In this document: positions 5,788-12,537 of the stretch, one piece after another
Layout: each line of letters starts with the position of its first letter
How positions within the stretch are numbered: position 1 is the first letter of the stretch
NCBI GenBank assembly: GCA_031266255.1
Contig: JAISBK010000088.1
Span: 1-23,033, forward strand
DNA from: Treponema sp.
GTDB lineage: Bacteria; Spirochaetota; Spirochaetia; Treponematales; Breznakiellaceae
Direction: 5' to 3'
Length of the DNA: 23,033 nucleotides
Notes under the pieces: model-generated
What the model was told of the DNA's origin: nothing
Seen by the model: the letters and a program-made list of their open reading frames with translations, nothing else
Database searches by the model: none
Translations under genes and position numbers: made by a program

Positions 5788-7797
5788 ATGCGTACCTTTG
5801 AGCTGGTTTCCCCTTTTAATCCTGCAGGGGATCAGGGGGAAGCTATCCGGGCTTTGGTAGCAGGCATCCAAGCAGGGGATCCTTACCAGACCCTTCAGGG
5901 GGTTACTGGTTCCGGGAAGACCTTTACCATGGCGAAGATCATTGAGGCAGTCCAGATGCCTACCTTGATTATCAGCCATAACAAAACTTTGGCTGCTCAG
6001 CTTTTTCGAGAATTTCGGAGTTTTTTCCCTCATAATGCGGTGGAGTATTTTGTTTCCTACTATGATTACTACCAACCTGAGGCGTATGTAGCAAGCCGGG
6101 ACTTATATATAGAAAAGGACGCATCGATTAATGATGAAATTGAGCGCATGCGCCTTTCTGCTACTCGGAGTCTCATGGAACGGGAAGATGTGATCATTGT
6201 GGCCACCGTGTCCTGTATCTACGGCCTTGCTACTCCAGAGATCTACCGTACAATGACCGCATCTTTTTCCAAGGGAGCCAGTATTGATCTTGATGCCCTT
6301 ACCCGGCGCTTAGTGGAATTGCAATACGAACGGAATGATACCGTGCTGGAGCGGGGCAGGTTCCGCCGTCGCGGGGATACGCTGGAGATTTATCCGGCCT
6401 ACCTGGAGGAGGCCTACCGGGTTGACCTGGATTGGGACCGGATCGAGCGGATTCGCCGGATTAACCCGGTCTCCGGTGAAGTCCTTGAGGACCTTGATAG
6501 GGCCATGATTTACCCGGCCAAACAGTTCGTTATGCCCCAGGATATGATTCACCATGCCCTGGAACATATTAAAAATGAGCTTGTTGAACGCTACGAATTG
6601 CTTATCAGTACTGGAAAACACTTGGAAGCGGAACGGCTCAAGACCAGGGTGGAATACGACATTGAGATGCTTACTGAGATGGGGTATTGTCCAGGGATCG
6701 AAAACTATTCTGCACCCCTGGCGGGCCGTGCGCCTGGATCAGCACCGGATACGCTTATTGATTATTTTCCCAAGACCTCTAACGGAGCCTCAGGGCATCT
6801 CACCTTTATCGACGAAAGCCATGTAACGCTGCCCCAGTTAGGGGCCATGTACGCCGGGGATCGGAGCCGCAAGACTAATCTGGTGGACTATGGTTTCCGT
6901 CTCCCCTGCGCCTTGGATAACCGGCCATTGCGGTACGATGAATTTGTGCAGCGAGTGGGTATAACCGTGTATGTTTCCGCAACTCCAGGTAAGACCGAAG
7001 TGGAACAGTCAAAGCGGGTGGTGCAGCAGCTCATCCGGCCTACCGGCCTTTTGGATCCGGAGATAGAGGTCCGCCCCAGCGAAGGCCAGATGGAGGACAT
7101 TTACGGAGAAGTTCGCCACCGTATTGCCGCAGGAGAGCGATCCCTGATCCTCACCTTAACCAAAAAAATGGCCGAGGATTTGACCGATTATCTTTCCGGC
7201 TTGGGTCTCAAAGTCCGGTACATCCATAGCGAAGTGGAAACTATTGAGCGCGTGGAGATTCTGACCCAACTCCGGCAGGGAGCTTTCGACATCCTGGTGG
7301 GGATCAACCTGTTGCGGGAAGGGATTGATTTGCCTGAGGTATCGTTCATTGGGATTCTGGATGCAGATAAGATCGGGTTCCTCCGTTCCCTCACGAGTCT
7401 CGTGCAGATCATAGGTCGGGCAGCCCGGAATGCTGCGGGGAAAGTGGTGATGTACGCGGACCGCATGAGCGATGCCATGGACCAGGCCATTGCGGAGACA
7501 CGGCGCCGCCGTCAAATACAGATGGCCTATAACCAGGCCCACGGTATTACGCCGACAACCGTCAAAAAAGCCATTGCAGATATTCTGGTGCGCCACGCGG
7601 TAGAAGAAAAAGATGCGGCTATCACGTCTATTGAGGTACTCAAAAAATCCTACAACATCCTCATTCCAAGCCAACGGAAACAGCTTATTGCGGCGCTGAA
7701 CGCTGAGATGCTGGAACACGCTAAGAAGCTGGAGTTTGAGCAGGCTGCGGCAATCCGGGACGAGATTCAGAAGCTCAAGGAACTGGGCAATCCCTAG
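5788..7797 (+). CDS. uvrB: Excinuclease ABC subunit B
   Basis: A full-length 669-residue UvrB, the damage-verifying helicase-like subunit of nucleotide excision repair, working with UvrA and UvrC. Visible in order are Walker A GVTGSGKT at residues 38-45; the beta-hairpin region YYDYYQPEAY at 91-100, which inserts between the DNA strands; the IDESHVTLPQ motif near 340; SATPGKTEVEQ; the C-terminal helicase motifs GINLLREGIDLPEVS and QIIGRAARN; and the UVR domain LEHAKKLEFEQAAAIRDEI, which contacts UvrC. An AAGG nine bases before the ATG supports the start. It has no obvious promoter of its own and follows the hemerythrin gene by 18 bases. Confidence 0.97.
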   Translation: MRTFELVSPFNPAGDQGEAIRALVAGIQAGDPYQTLQGVTGSGKTFTMAKIIEAVQMPTLIISHNKTLAAQLFREFRSFFPHNAVEYFVSYYDYYQPEAYVASRDLYIEKDASINDEIERMRLSATRSLMEREDVIIVATVSCIYGLATPEIYRTMTASFSKGASIDLDALTRRLVELQYERNDTVLERGRFRRRGDTLEIYPAYLEEAYRVDLDWDRIERIRRINPVSGEVLEDLDRAMIYPAKQFVMPQDMIHHALEHIKNELVERYELLISTGKHLEAERLKTRVEYDIEMLTEMGYCPGIENYSAPLAGRAPGSAPDTLIDYFPKTSNGASGHLTFIDESHVTLPQLGAMYAGDRSRKTNLVDYGFRLPCALDNRPLRYDEFVQRVGITVYVSATPGKTEVEQSKRVVQQLIRPTGLLDPEIEVRPSEGQMEDIYGEVRHRIAAGERSLILTLTKKMAEDLTDYLSGLGLKVRYIHSEVETIERVEILTQLRQGAFDILVGINLLREGIDLPEVSFIGILDADKIGFLRSLTSLVQIIGRAARNAAGKVVMYADRMSDAMDQAIAETRRRRQIQMAYNQAHGITPTTVKKAIADILVRHAVEEKDAAITSIEVLKKSYNILIPSQRKQLIAALNAEMLEHAKKLEFEQAAAIRDEIQKLKELGNP

Positions 7798-7813
7798 GAG
7801 TCTGGGGGAGCGT

Positions 7814-7842
7814 TTGACAGAATACCGGGATAGACGTACAGT
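7814..7842 (+). promoter_or_regulatory. Promoter predicting a leaderless transcript (gene at 7848)
   Basis: TTGACA (7814-7819), a 17-base spacer and TACAGT (7837-7842), then only five bases before the ATG. Transcription would begin at or next to the A of the start codon. Confidence 0.55.
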
Positions 7843-7847
7843 AAGGC

Positions 7848-9119
7848 ATGTCCCAGAGAAAAGGTTTGCCAGTTTTTCTTATCCTTATGCTATGTGGTAG
7901 CATGGCGGGGGTGATCCTGGTCTGGTTTATGGTCCGTCTCCTTGAAATCACCCCCACGGCACCGGTTGAGTCCCCGAGAGGGACAGGACAGCAAGGACCC
8001 CTTGAAACCAACCCTACACCACCTGATGCAGTATCCGCTTCAACCGCGTGGATGCATCCTTGGGCACTGATAAAAAGCGGGAATAATCCCTTATGGTTTG
8101 AATTGGGAGCCGAAGGATCCGGTACGCCGGTGGTGATCCCTTCTCCTGCCGAAGCCTCTTTGAAACCTTTTACCCCCTGGCCTTTGGCGAAATGTATCAC
8201 CGGTATGGTAATCCGGGAGGATCGGCTTACGCTGGCGATAAACCGGGAAGGCTTTCTTATTGCCTGTCCTGAGCAGGAAAGGGGTGTTGCCTTATACCGC
8301 ATCGCGGATGTTCCCTATTGGAGTAACTACACGATAGGTTCTGTCTTTTTATATAAGAGCGAACCTGCGGTTCTCCTGTATCGGAACGATTTTTTCGTGG
8401 ATCCTACGGCGGCTCCGCCGGATCCTCGAGTGCTTGCGCTGGTAAAAGGGAGTACCCAGCCGGTAGCGTTAGCGCTTCCTGCCTTTGAAACATTCCTGCC
8501 TTCTGATGGATGGGATGTGGAAACCCTCAGACAGGGCCAGGACGGGTATTGGTATTACCGGGGGATTCAACGGTCTTCCTCACCGGTTAAGAACGTCTAT
8601 GTGCGCAGTACTGATCTGGCTCTTCCCGGAGAAGCAGTTTCGGTGGGAGCTTTTAGGAATTCTGCACTTCCTGAACCATTGGATCATGCCCCGCCCGTAT
8701 TACGCTTCGTTTTAGAGCGGGTCTTTGGTTTAAGCGGCCAAGATCAGGTAACGGTTGCCGCCATTATCTCCCCGGAATTCTCCTCTACCCGGTATTTTGC
8801 GAAGGATGCCGCGCTTTCCGGTAATCCGGAGCATTTGGTGGAGCTTACCGGGTATTATATCCATACCAGTACCGGTTCCCATGCCCTGGCAATACTCCCT
8901 GATGGCCGGGGAATGGTTGGTGACAGCCGCAGTCTTGAGGCAGGTAAGATCATGGCTTTTTCCTGTCCCCCCTTACCAGAGGGCTTTGTCTATACAGGAA
9001 TCGGCCTGTCAGGGAATTCGCTCATCGCCGCATGGGAAGAACAGCAGGGTTGGAATGTAGGATCCGCCGGCCTGATGATCATCCATAGTCAGTGGGAAAA
9101 CAAGAATGAAAAAGAGTAA
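7848..9119 (+). CDS. Membrane-anchored protein of unknown function
   Basis: This 423-residue protein has a single N-terminal membrane segment (about residues 8-32, LPVFLILMLCGSMAGVILVW) followed by a Pro/Thr-rich linker and a large predicted extracytoplasmic part. The body alternates short hydrophobic stretches with polar turns (for example VELTGYYIHTSTGSHALAIL, ALVKGSTQPVALALPAF and GIGLSGNSLIAAWEE), suggesting a beta-rich, possibly propeller-like fold. I see no catalytic motif and recognise no family. It has no proper Shine-Dalgarno (AAGG is one base from the ATG), but a near-consensus promoter ends five bases before the start. It begins 50 bases after uvrB. Confidence 0.8.
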   Translation: MSQRKGLPVFLILMLCGSMAGVILVWFMVRLLEITPTAPVESPRGTGQQGPLETNPTPPDAVSASTAWMHPWALIKSGNNPLWFELGAEGSGTPVVIPSPAEASLKPFTPWPLAKCITGMVIREDRLTLAINREGFLIACPEQERGVALYRIADVPYWSNYTIGSVFLYKSEPAVLLYRNDFFVDPTAAPPDPRVLALVKGSTQPVALALPAFETFLPSDGWDVETLRQGQDGYWYYRGIQRSSSPVKNVYVRSTDLALPGEAVSVGAFRNSALPEPLDHAPPVLRFVLERVFGLSGQDQVTVAAIISPEFSSTRYFAKDAALSGNPEHLVELTGYYIHTSTGSHALAILPDGRGMVGDSRSLEAGKIMAFSCPPLPEGFVYTGIGLSGNSLIAAWEEQQGWNVGSAGLMIIHSQWENKNEKE

Positions 9120-9123
9120 AAAC

Positions 9124-9246
9124 ATGCGTTCGATGGAATTTAGGGGACCGCGAACCGGATCTGTTCACCGTCGTGATGTAAGCCGTATCACGAGTTGGAG
9201 TAAGGGTCTTATCAAACCACGGGTATTCCACCAGAACCCACATTAA
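9124..9246 (+). CDS. Possible 40-residue basic small ORF
   Basis: An ATG four bases after the preceding stop opens 40 codons (MRSMEFRGPRTGSVHRRDVS..., ending FHQNPH) and closes 23 bases before galK. The product is strongly basic. There is no clear Shine-Dalgarno, although re-initiation after the upstream gene is possible. I recognise no family, and it may be a chance open frame or a galK leader. Confidence 0.2.
   Translation: MRSMEFRGPRTGSVHRRDVSRITSWSKGLIKPRVFHQNPH
9171..9193. promoter_or_regulatory. Dyad upstream of galK, possible operator
   Basis: TCGTGAT (9171-9177) and ATCACGA (9187-9193) form a perfect seven-base dyad with a nine-base centre, about 75 bases before the galK start. It could be a repressor site or an mRNA hairpin; no regulator gene is nearby. 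Confidence 0.3.
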
Positions 9247-9269
9247 AAAAGCATGAACAAGGAGTTCCT

Positions 9270-10631
9270 ATGTATGAAAGAGTACACAATCAGCTTAATT
9301 CCCCCCATGCCGCATCCGTCTTAACCGCTCTCTATGGCCCAGGGGAGATTGAAGCAGTCCGGCATCGTTATGAATCCCTCATTGAGGGGTTCTATGCCTT
9401 AATCTCCCAAGAAAAATCGGAACAGCCCCAGGGAAAGGTTGCCAAACCTCGTTTCTTTACCGCTCCAGGCCGTACTGAACTCGGAGGAAACCATACGGAT
9501 CACAACCACGGCAAGGTGCTGGCTGCAGCCGTTCAATTGGATGTAGCTGCACTGGTCCTCCCCAGGACAGATAAGCAGGTACGCTTGCGTTCTACCGGGT
9601 ATCCGGACCTGCGTATCGATCTTGCCGACCTCAGCCCACGGCTTGATGAGCAGGGAACCACCGCAGCCCTGGTTCGCGGTGTGGCCGGGGAATTGGCTGC
9701 TCAAGGCTGTGCAGTGGGAGGCTTTACGGCGAATGTGGATTCTACGGTGTTTATCGGTTCAGGACTTTCCTCGTCCGCGGCAATAGAGATCCTTTTGGCC
9801 GCGATTTTTGATCATCTCTATGGGGGTGGAACGCGTTCTGCCCTGGAACTCGCCAAGATCGGACAAAAAGCAGAGAATACCTATTTCGGGAAACCTTCTG
9901 GCTTGATGGATCAAGCCGCGTGTGCTTACGGGGGCGTGGTGCTTATTGATTTTAAGGATGAACCGGAGCCTCAAGTCAAACCTATCCATCTGGATCTGGA
10001 ATCTTCCGGCTTATGTCTCTGCGTGATCCATACTCGGGGAAGCCATGCAGACCTTACCCCTGAGTATGCCGCAATCCCCCGAGAAATGAAGGCAGTGGCC
10101 TGTTTTTTCGGCAAATCCGTGCTTAGGGAATTGGATAAGGAGACCCTGGTGGCCCACGCAGCAGCAGTACGGCAGGCTGTGGGAGATCGGGCCTTCTTGC
10201 GTTCTTTGCATTTTTTCCATGAAAATCACCGGGTGGATGCTATGCAGGAAGCCCTGGAAAGGGTGGACACCTTTTCCAATACCGACGGCAAAGCGGCTAT
10301 GCTGCGTTACTTACGCCTAGTCAACGAATCGGGAGATTCCTCTTGGGAATTGTTGCAGAACCTCTATACCCCTCACGATCCCGGATCCCAGGGACTGCCT
10401 CTGGCCCTGGCTCTGACCCGGGATTTTTTTCAAACCGTTGAAACTACCAGAAAAACCAGCCTCTGGGCATGCCGGGTACATGGCGGTGGGTTTGCGGGAA
10501 CTATCCAGGTGTATATACCCCTTGAGTATCTGGATGCCTATAAGACCATGATAGAATCGGTCTTTGGCCCTGGGGCGCTTACCCCTTTAAAAATTCGGCA
10601 TCAAGGAGCTGGGGAGTTGCGGTTTTCATAG
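9270..10631 (+). CDS. galK: Galactokinase-family GHMP kinase
   Basis: The 453-residue protein carries the three GHMP-kinase blocks: APGRTELGGNHTDHNHG (residues about 65-80), the ATP loop GSGLSSSAAIE, and the C-terminal glycine motif CRVHGGGFAGTI. FGKPSGLMDQAACAYGG contains the catalytic Asp region. Galactokinases phosphorylate galactose at C1 in the Leloir pathway, in the cytoplasm. It is longer than E. coli GalK (382), mostly through about 40 extra N-terminal residues, and has GNHTD where classical enzymes have GEHTD; that Glu contacts the sugar, so the preferred substrate could differ. The start is supported by AAGGAG six bases upstream. galE and galT are not adjacent. Confidence 0.85.
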   Translation: MYERVHNQLNSPHAASVLTALYGPGEIEAVRHRYESLIEGFYALISQEKSEQPQGKVAKPRFFTAPGRTELGGNHTDHNHGKVLAAAVQLDVAALVLPRTDKQVRLRSTGYPDLRIDLADLSPRLDEQGTTAALVRGVAGELAAQGCAVGGFTANVDSTVFIGSGLSSSAAIEILLAAIFDHLYGGGTRSALELAKIGQKAENTYFGKPSGLMDQAACAYGGVVLIDFKDEPEPQVKPIHLDLESSGLCLCVIHTRGSHADLTPEYAAIPREMKAVACFFGKSVLRELDKETLVAHAAAVRQAVGDRAFLRSLHFFHENHRVDAMQEALERVDTFSNTDGKAAMLRYLRLVNESGDSSWELLQNLYTPHDPGSQGLPLALALTRDFFQTVETTRKTSLWACRVHGGGFAGTIQVYIPLEYLDAYKTMIESVFGPGALTPLKIRHQGAGELRFS

Positions 10632-10648
10632 TAGTAATTTTTGAATAT

Positions 10649-10687
10649 GGATCGTATCTTTTTTTGTACATTCGGTACGATACGTCC
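10649..10687. repeat. Imperfect nested hairpin after galK
   Basis: CGTATC (10653-10658) pairs with GATACG (10679-10684), flanked by GGA and TCC, and inside it GTAC (10666-10669) pairs with GTAC (10675-10678) around ATTCG. A seven-T run (10659-10665) bulges between the two stems. It lies 18 bases after the galK stop and may protect or end the galK transcript. Confidence 0.4.
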
Positions 10688-10822
10688 AGGATTGTACTTA
10701 TGGAGAGGGGCTTAGTGCAGCAATGTTATTATACGGTCCTTTGTATTATACTTATATAGTAAAGCAGATGGAGCAGTTCCCAAAACGGTACGGTGAGGAA
10801 AGCCGGGAATGGGTACAGCAGG

Positions 10823-10840
10823 ACCCTATAGGGATAGGGT
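10823..10840 (+). repeat. Hairpin in the spacer before the CTP-transferase gene
   Basis: ACCCTAT and ATAGGGT form a perfect seven-base stem around AGGG, about 45 bases before the next gene. A -10-like TATACT lies upstream at 10747-10752 and a second promoter-like pair (TTGGCA 10852, 17 bases, TAGAGT 10875) downstream, so the hairpin is in a leader only if the upstream promoter is used. Confidence 0.35.
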
Positions 10841-10883
10841 AGCATCTCATCTTGGCATAGAACTTGCTAGTAGATAGAGTATC

Positions 10884-11534
10884 ATGAAAGCAATACCAGC
10901 ATTAAAAAACGACGTACCTATGGTTCGGCACTTTGTTATTCCAGGGACCCTCGAATTGGGGGAGCTTAAAACCGAAGTTATCAGAAAATCTATACACTTT
11001 CTCATAGCCCTCAGTCCCAGTATGGCGGCTATAAATTGGTCGTTTACGGTGCTCCTCCTCATGATGGGTACCTTGTTGTATACCTATATGGAAATGGCCA
11101 GGCTTTCTGGAATACATATCCCTTACATCTCTTCGCTGACGAATATGGCTTCCCGGTCAAGGGATAGAGGTCATTTTGTCCTGGGACCGGTTACCCTGGG
11201 AATCGGTTCTTCTCTGGCGCTCCTCTTGTACCCTTCTCCTGCAGCTTCCATAGGGATATATGCCCTCGCCTTTGGCGACGGCTTTGCTAGTTTAGTGGGA
11301 AAAGTGTTCGGACGGATTCGTCCTGCTTTTCTCTTAGGAAAGAGTATTGAAGGTTCGATGGCCTGTTTTATTGCCGTGTTTTTTATTTCGTATCAGGTCT
11401 CGTATAATTACCCTCTCGCGTTACTTGCTGCGGTAAGCGCCACGGTGGTGGAAGCCCTTCCCTTGGACGACTACGATAATCTCGCGATTCCCCTCGTGGT
11501 TGGCCTTGTGGTACAGCTTGCAGGATTGCAGTAG
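10884..11534 (+). CDS. SEC59/DGK1/VTE5-type CTP-transferase family membrane protein
   Basis: A 216-residue polytopic membrane protein. ELKTEVIRKSIHF (residues 27-39), FGDGFASLVGKVFGR, GKSIEGS and the final EALPLDDYDNLAIPLVVG are the hallmarks of the family containing dolichol kinase, yeast CTP-dependent diacylglycerol kinase and phytol kinase (CTP_transf_1 superfamily). Such enzymes phosphorylate a lipid alcohol with CTP; the lipid here cannot be told from sequence, and diacylglycerol or a polyprenol is plausible. No good Shine-Dalgarno precedes the ATG at 10884; a later in-frame ATG at 10920 is an alternative. It is convergent with the transporter gene downstream. Confidence 0.8.
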   Translation: MKAIPALKNDVPMVRHFVIPGTLELGELKTEVIRKSIHFLIALSPSMAAINWSFTVLLLMMGTLLYTYMEMARLSGIHIPYISSLTNMASRSRDRGHFVLGPVTLGIGSSLALLLYPSPAASIGIYALAFGDGFASLVGKVFGRIRPAFLLGKSIEGSMACFIAVFFISYQVSYNYPLALLAAVSATVVEALPLDDYDNLAIPLVVGLVVQLAGLQ

Positions 11535-11548
11535 GGTAAGGGGCTCCC

Positions 11549-11569
11549 CCTGCAACTTCACGCTGCAGG
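11549..11569. terminator. Weak hairpin between convergent genes
   Basis: CCTGCA (11549-11554) and TGCAGG (11564-11569) form a six-base stem with a nine-base loop in the 45-base gap between convergent genes. There is no T-run on either side, so a terminator role is tentative. Confidence 0.3.
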
Positions 11570-11579
11570 AGACTGCTCC

Positions 11580-12359
11580 TTAATTGGTCTTGGTCTTAAC
11601 AAAACCGGTGGTGAAGGGATTAAGGGTAACTCCCACATCATAGGTATCAACCCCTTCAGCCTTCTTTAGTTTATATGCGGCGAAGTAGGTGAGGGGGGTC
11701 ATCAGTACTTCAATGGTACACTTAAACAGGTAGTTGGTGAACACCAGGGTACCAAAGAGTTCCCACCCAAAGACTCCGGTAAGACTTGCAATACTTACAA
11801 AAACGATACTATCCACTAATTCGCCTACCAGGGTGCTCCCAATGGTTCTCACCCAGAGCATCCGGCCTTGCATGAGGATTTTCATGCGGGACAAGACCGC
11901 GGAATTAGAAAATTCCCCCACCCAGTACCCCAAAAGGCTTGCCAAGACAATACCCCCGGTACTCATCCCCCCTAAAATCCCATTAAAGGCAACACTTCCC
12001 ACGTGGGATTCCCAAGAAGCTTCCCCGGGGAGGATCCGGAGCAGGAAAAAGACGACCCAAGACAAGGCCAGGATTGCAAAGCCGGTCCAGATAACCCGTC
12101 GGGAAGCACGGAAACCGTATACTTCGGTGAGTAAATCCCCAAACACATAGGACAGGGGAAAGAGTAGGGTACCGCCGTCAAAGGCGAGAGGAATTCCAAA
12201 AAGGGAAAACCCGAGATCCAGGATCTTCGCTGAAGAAGCCACATTACTCATGAGCAGAATGGCCACAAAAAAGGCCATCACCTGATCCAGATACAAAAAA
12301 TGACTCGCCCTGTTTGCCTCCGAAGATCGGGAAGCAGATGGGGAAATAGAAGAAGCCAT
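11580..12359 (-). CDS. yhhQ: Queuosine precursor transporter (YhhQ/VUT family)
   Basis: A 259-residue integral membrane protein with about six hydrophobic segments. LLMSNVASSAKIL, FPLSYVFGDLLTEVYGFRAS, STGGIVLASLLGYWVGEFSN and the charged loop RMLWVRTIGSTLVGELVDSI are typical of the YhhQ (Vut_1) family, which imports queuosine precursors such as preQ0 or preQ1 for tRNA modification. ATGs occur at 12368 and 12359. I prefer 12359 because AAGG (12372-12369) touches the first but is nine bases from the second. A preQ1-I riboswitch lies immediately upstream and includes that AAGG, which independently supports the transport assignment. Confidence 0.9.
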   Translation of the reverse strand: MASSISPSASRSSEANRASHFLYLDQVMAFFVAILLMSNVASSAKILDLGFSLFGIPLAFDGGTLLFPLSYVFGDLLTEVYGFRASRRVIWTGFAILALSWVVFFLLRILPGEASWESHVGSVAFNGILGGMSTGGIVLASLLGYWVGEFSNSAVLSRMKILMQGRMLWVRTIGSTLVGELVDSIVFVSIASLTGVFGWELFGTLVFTNYLFKCTIEVLMTPLTYFAAYKLKKAEGVDTYDVGVTLNPFTTGFVKTKTN

Positions 12360-12368
12360 ACAAACCAT

Positions 12369-12407
12369 CCTTGTTTTGATGAGGCGGGTGCAGCTAGGAT
12401 ACCGCCC
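12369..12407 (-). promoter_or_regulatory. preQ1-I riboswitch controlling yhhQ translation
   Basis: On the minus strand GGCGG (12406-12402) pairs with CCGCC (12387-12383). The loop between reads TATCCTAGCTGCAC, close to the CTAGCTAC loop of the Bacillus queC aptamer. The A-rich tail CAAAACAAGG (ending 12369) matches the tail of the Thermoanaerobacter preQ1-I aptamer. The final AAGG is the Shine-Dalgarno of yhhQ, so ligand binding should close the H-type pseudoknot and hide it. Size, element order and downstream gene all fit; only exact pseudoknot pairing is unverified. Confidence 0.82.
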
Positions 12408-12408
12408 T

Positions 12409-12430
12409 CCAAACCGCTCAATGGGTTTGG
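12409..12430 (-). repeat. Hairpin directly upstream of the preQ1 aptamer
   Basis: CCAAACC and GGTTTGG form a perfect seven-base stem around an eight-base loop, ending next to the 5' side of the riboswitch P1. It may insulate or help fold the aptamer. Confidence 0.4.
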
Positions 12431-12456
12431 AATTAAAGAAACTGTTTCAACACGTC

Positions 12457-12486
12457 ACTATATAAAAAATACCAGAAAAAGCACAA
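12457..12486 (-). promoter_or_regulatory. Possible promoter of yhhQ
   Basis: On the minus strand TTGTGC (12486-12481), 18 bases, then TATAGT (12462-12457). It overlaps the terminator of the phosphorylase gene and would start transcription about 45 bases before the riboswitch. Confidence 0.3.
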
Positions 12487-12502
12487 CCTGCTTCTTCTGG
12501 TA
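12463..12502 (-). terminator. Rho-independent terminator of the phosphorylase gene
   Basis: On the minus strand TACCAGAA (12502-12495) pairs with TTCTGGTA (12477-12470), with an inner AAGC/GCTT pairing, followed directly by TTTTTT (12469-12464). It lies 36 bases after the phosphorylase stop and separates that gene from yhhQ. Confidence 0.85.
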
Positions 12503-12537
12503 AAACTTCACAGAATCCCGTACAAAGCTAAGCTCCC

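Noticed and set aside
7848..7960. Lipobox-like LMLC in the N-terminus of the unknown protein
   Set aside because: The hydrophobic stretch continues well past the Cys, which fits a membrane anchor better than a lipoprotein signal.
10793..10809. GAGGAAAGCCGGGA, similar to the conserved GAGGAAAGTCCGGG of RNase P RNA
   Set aside because: One base of the core is missing, the spacer is far too short for RNase P RNA, and the 3' conserved elements are not found.
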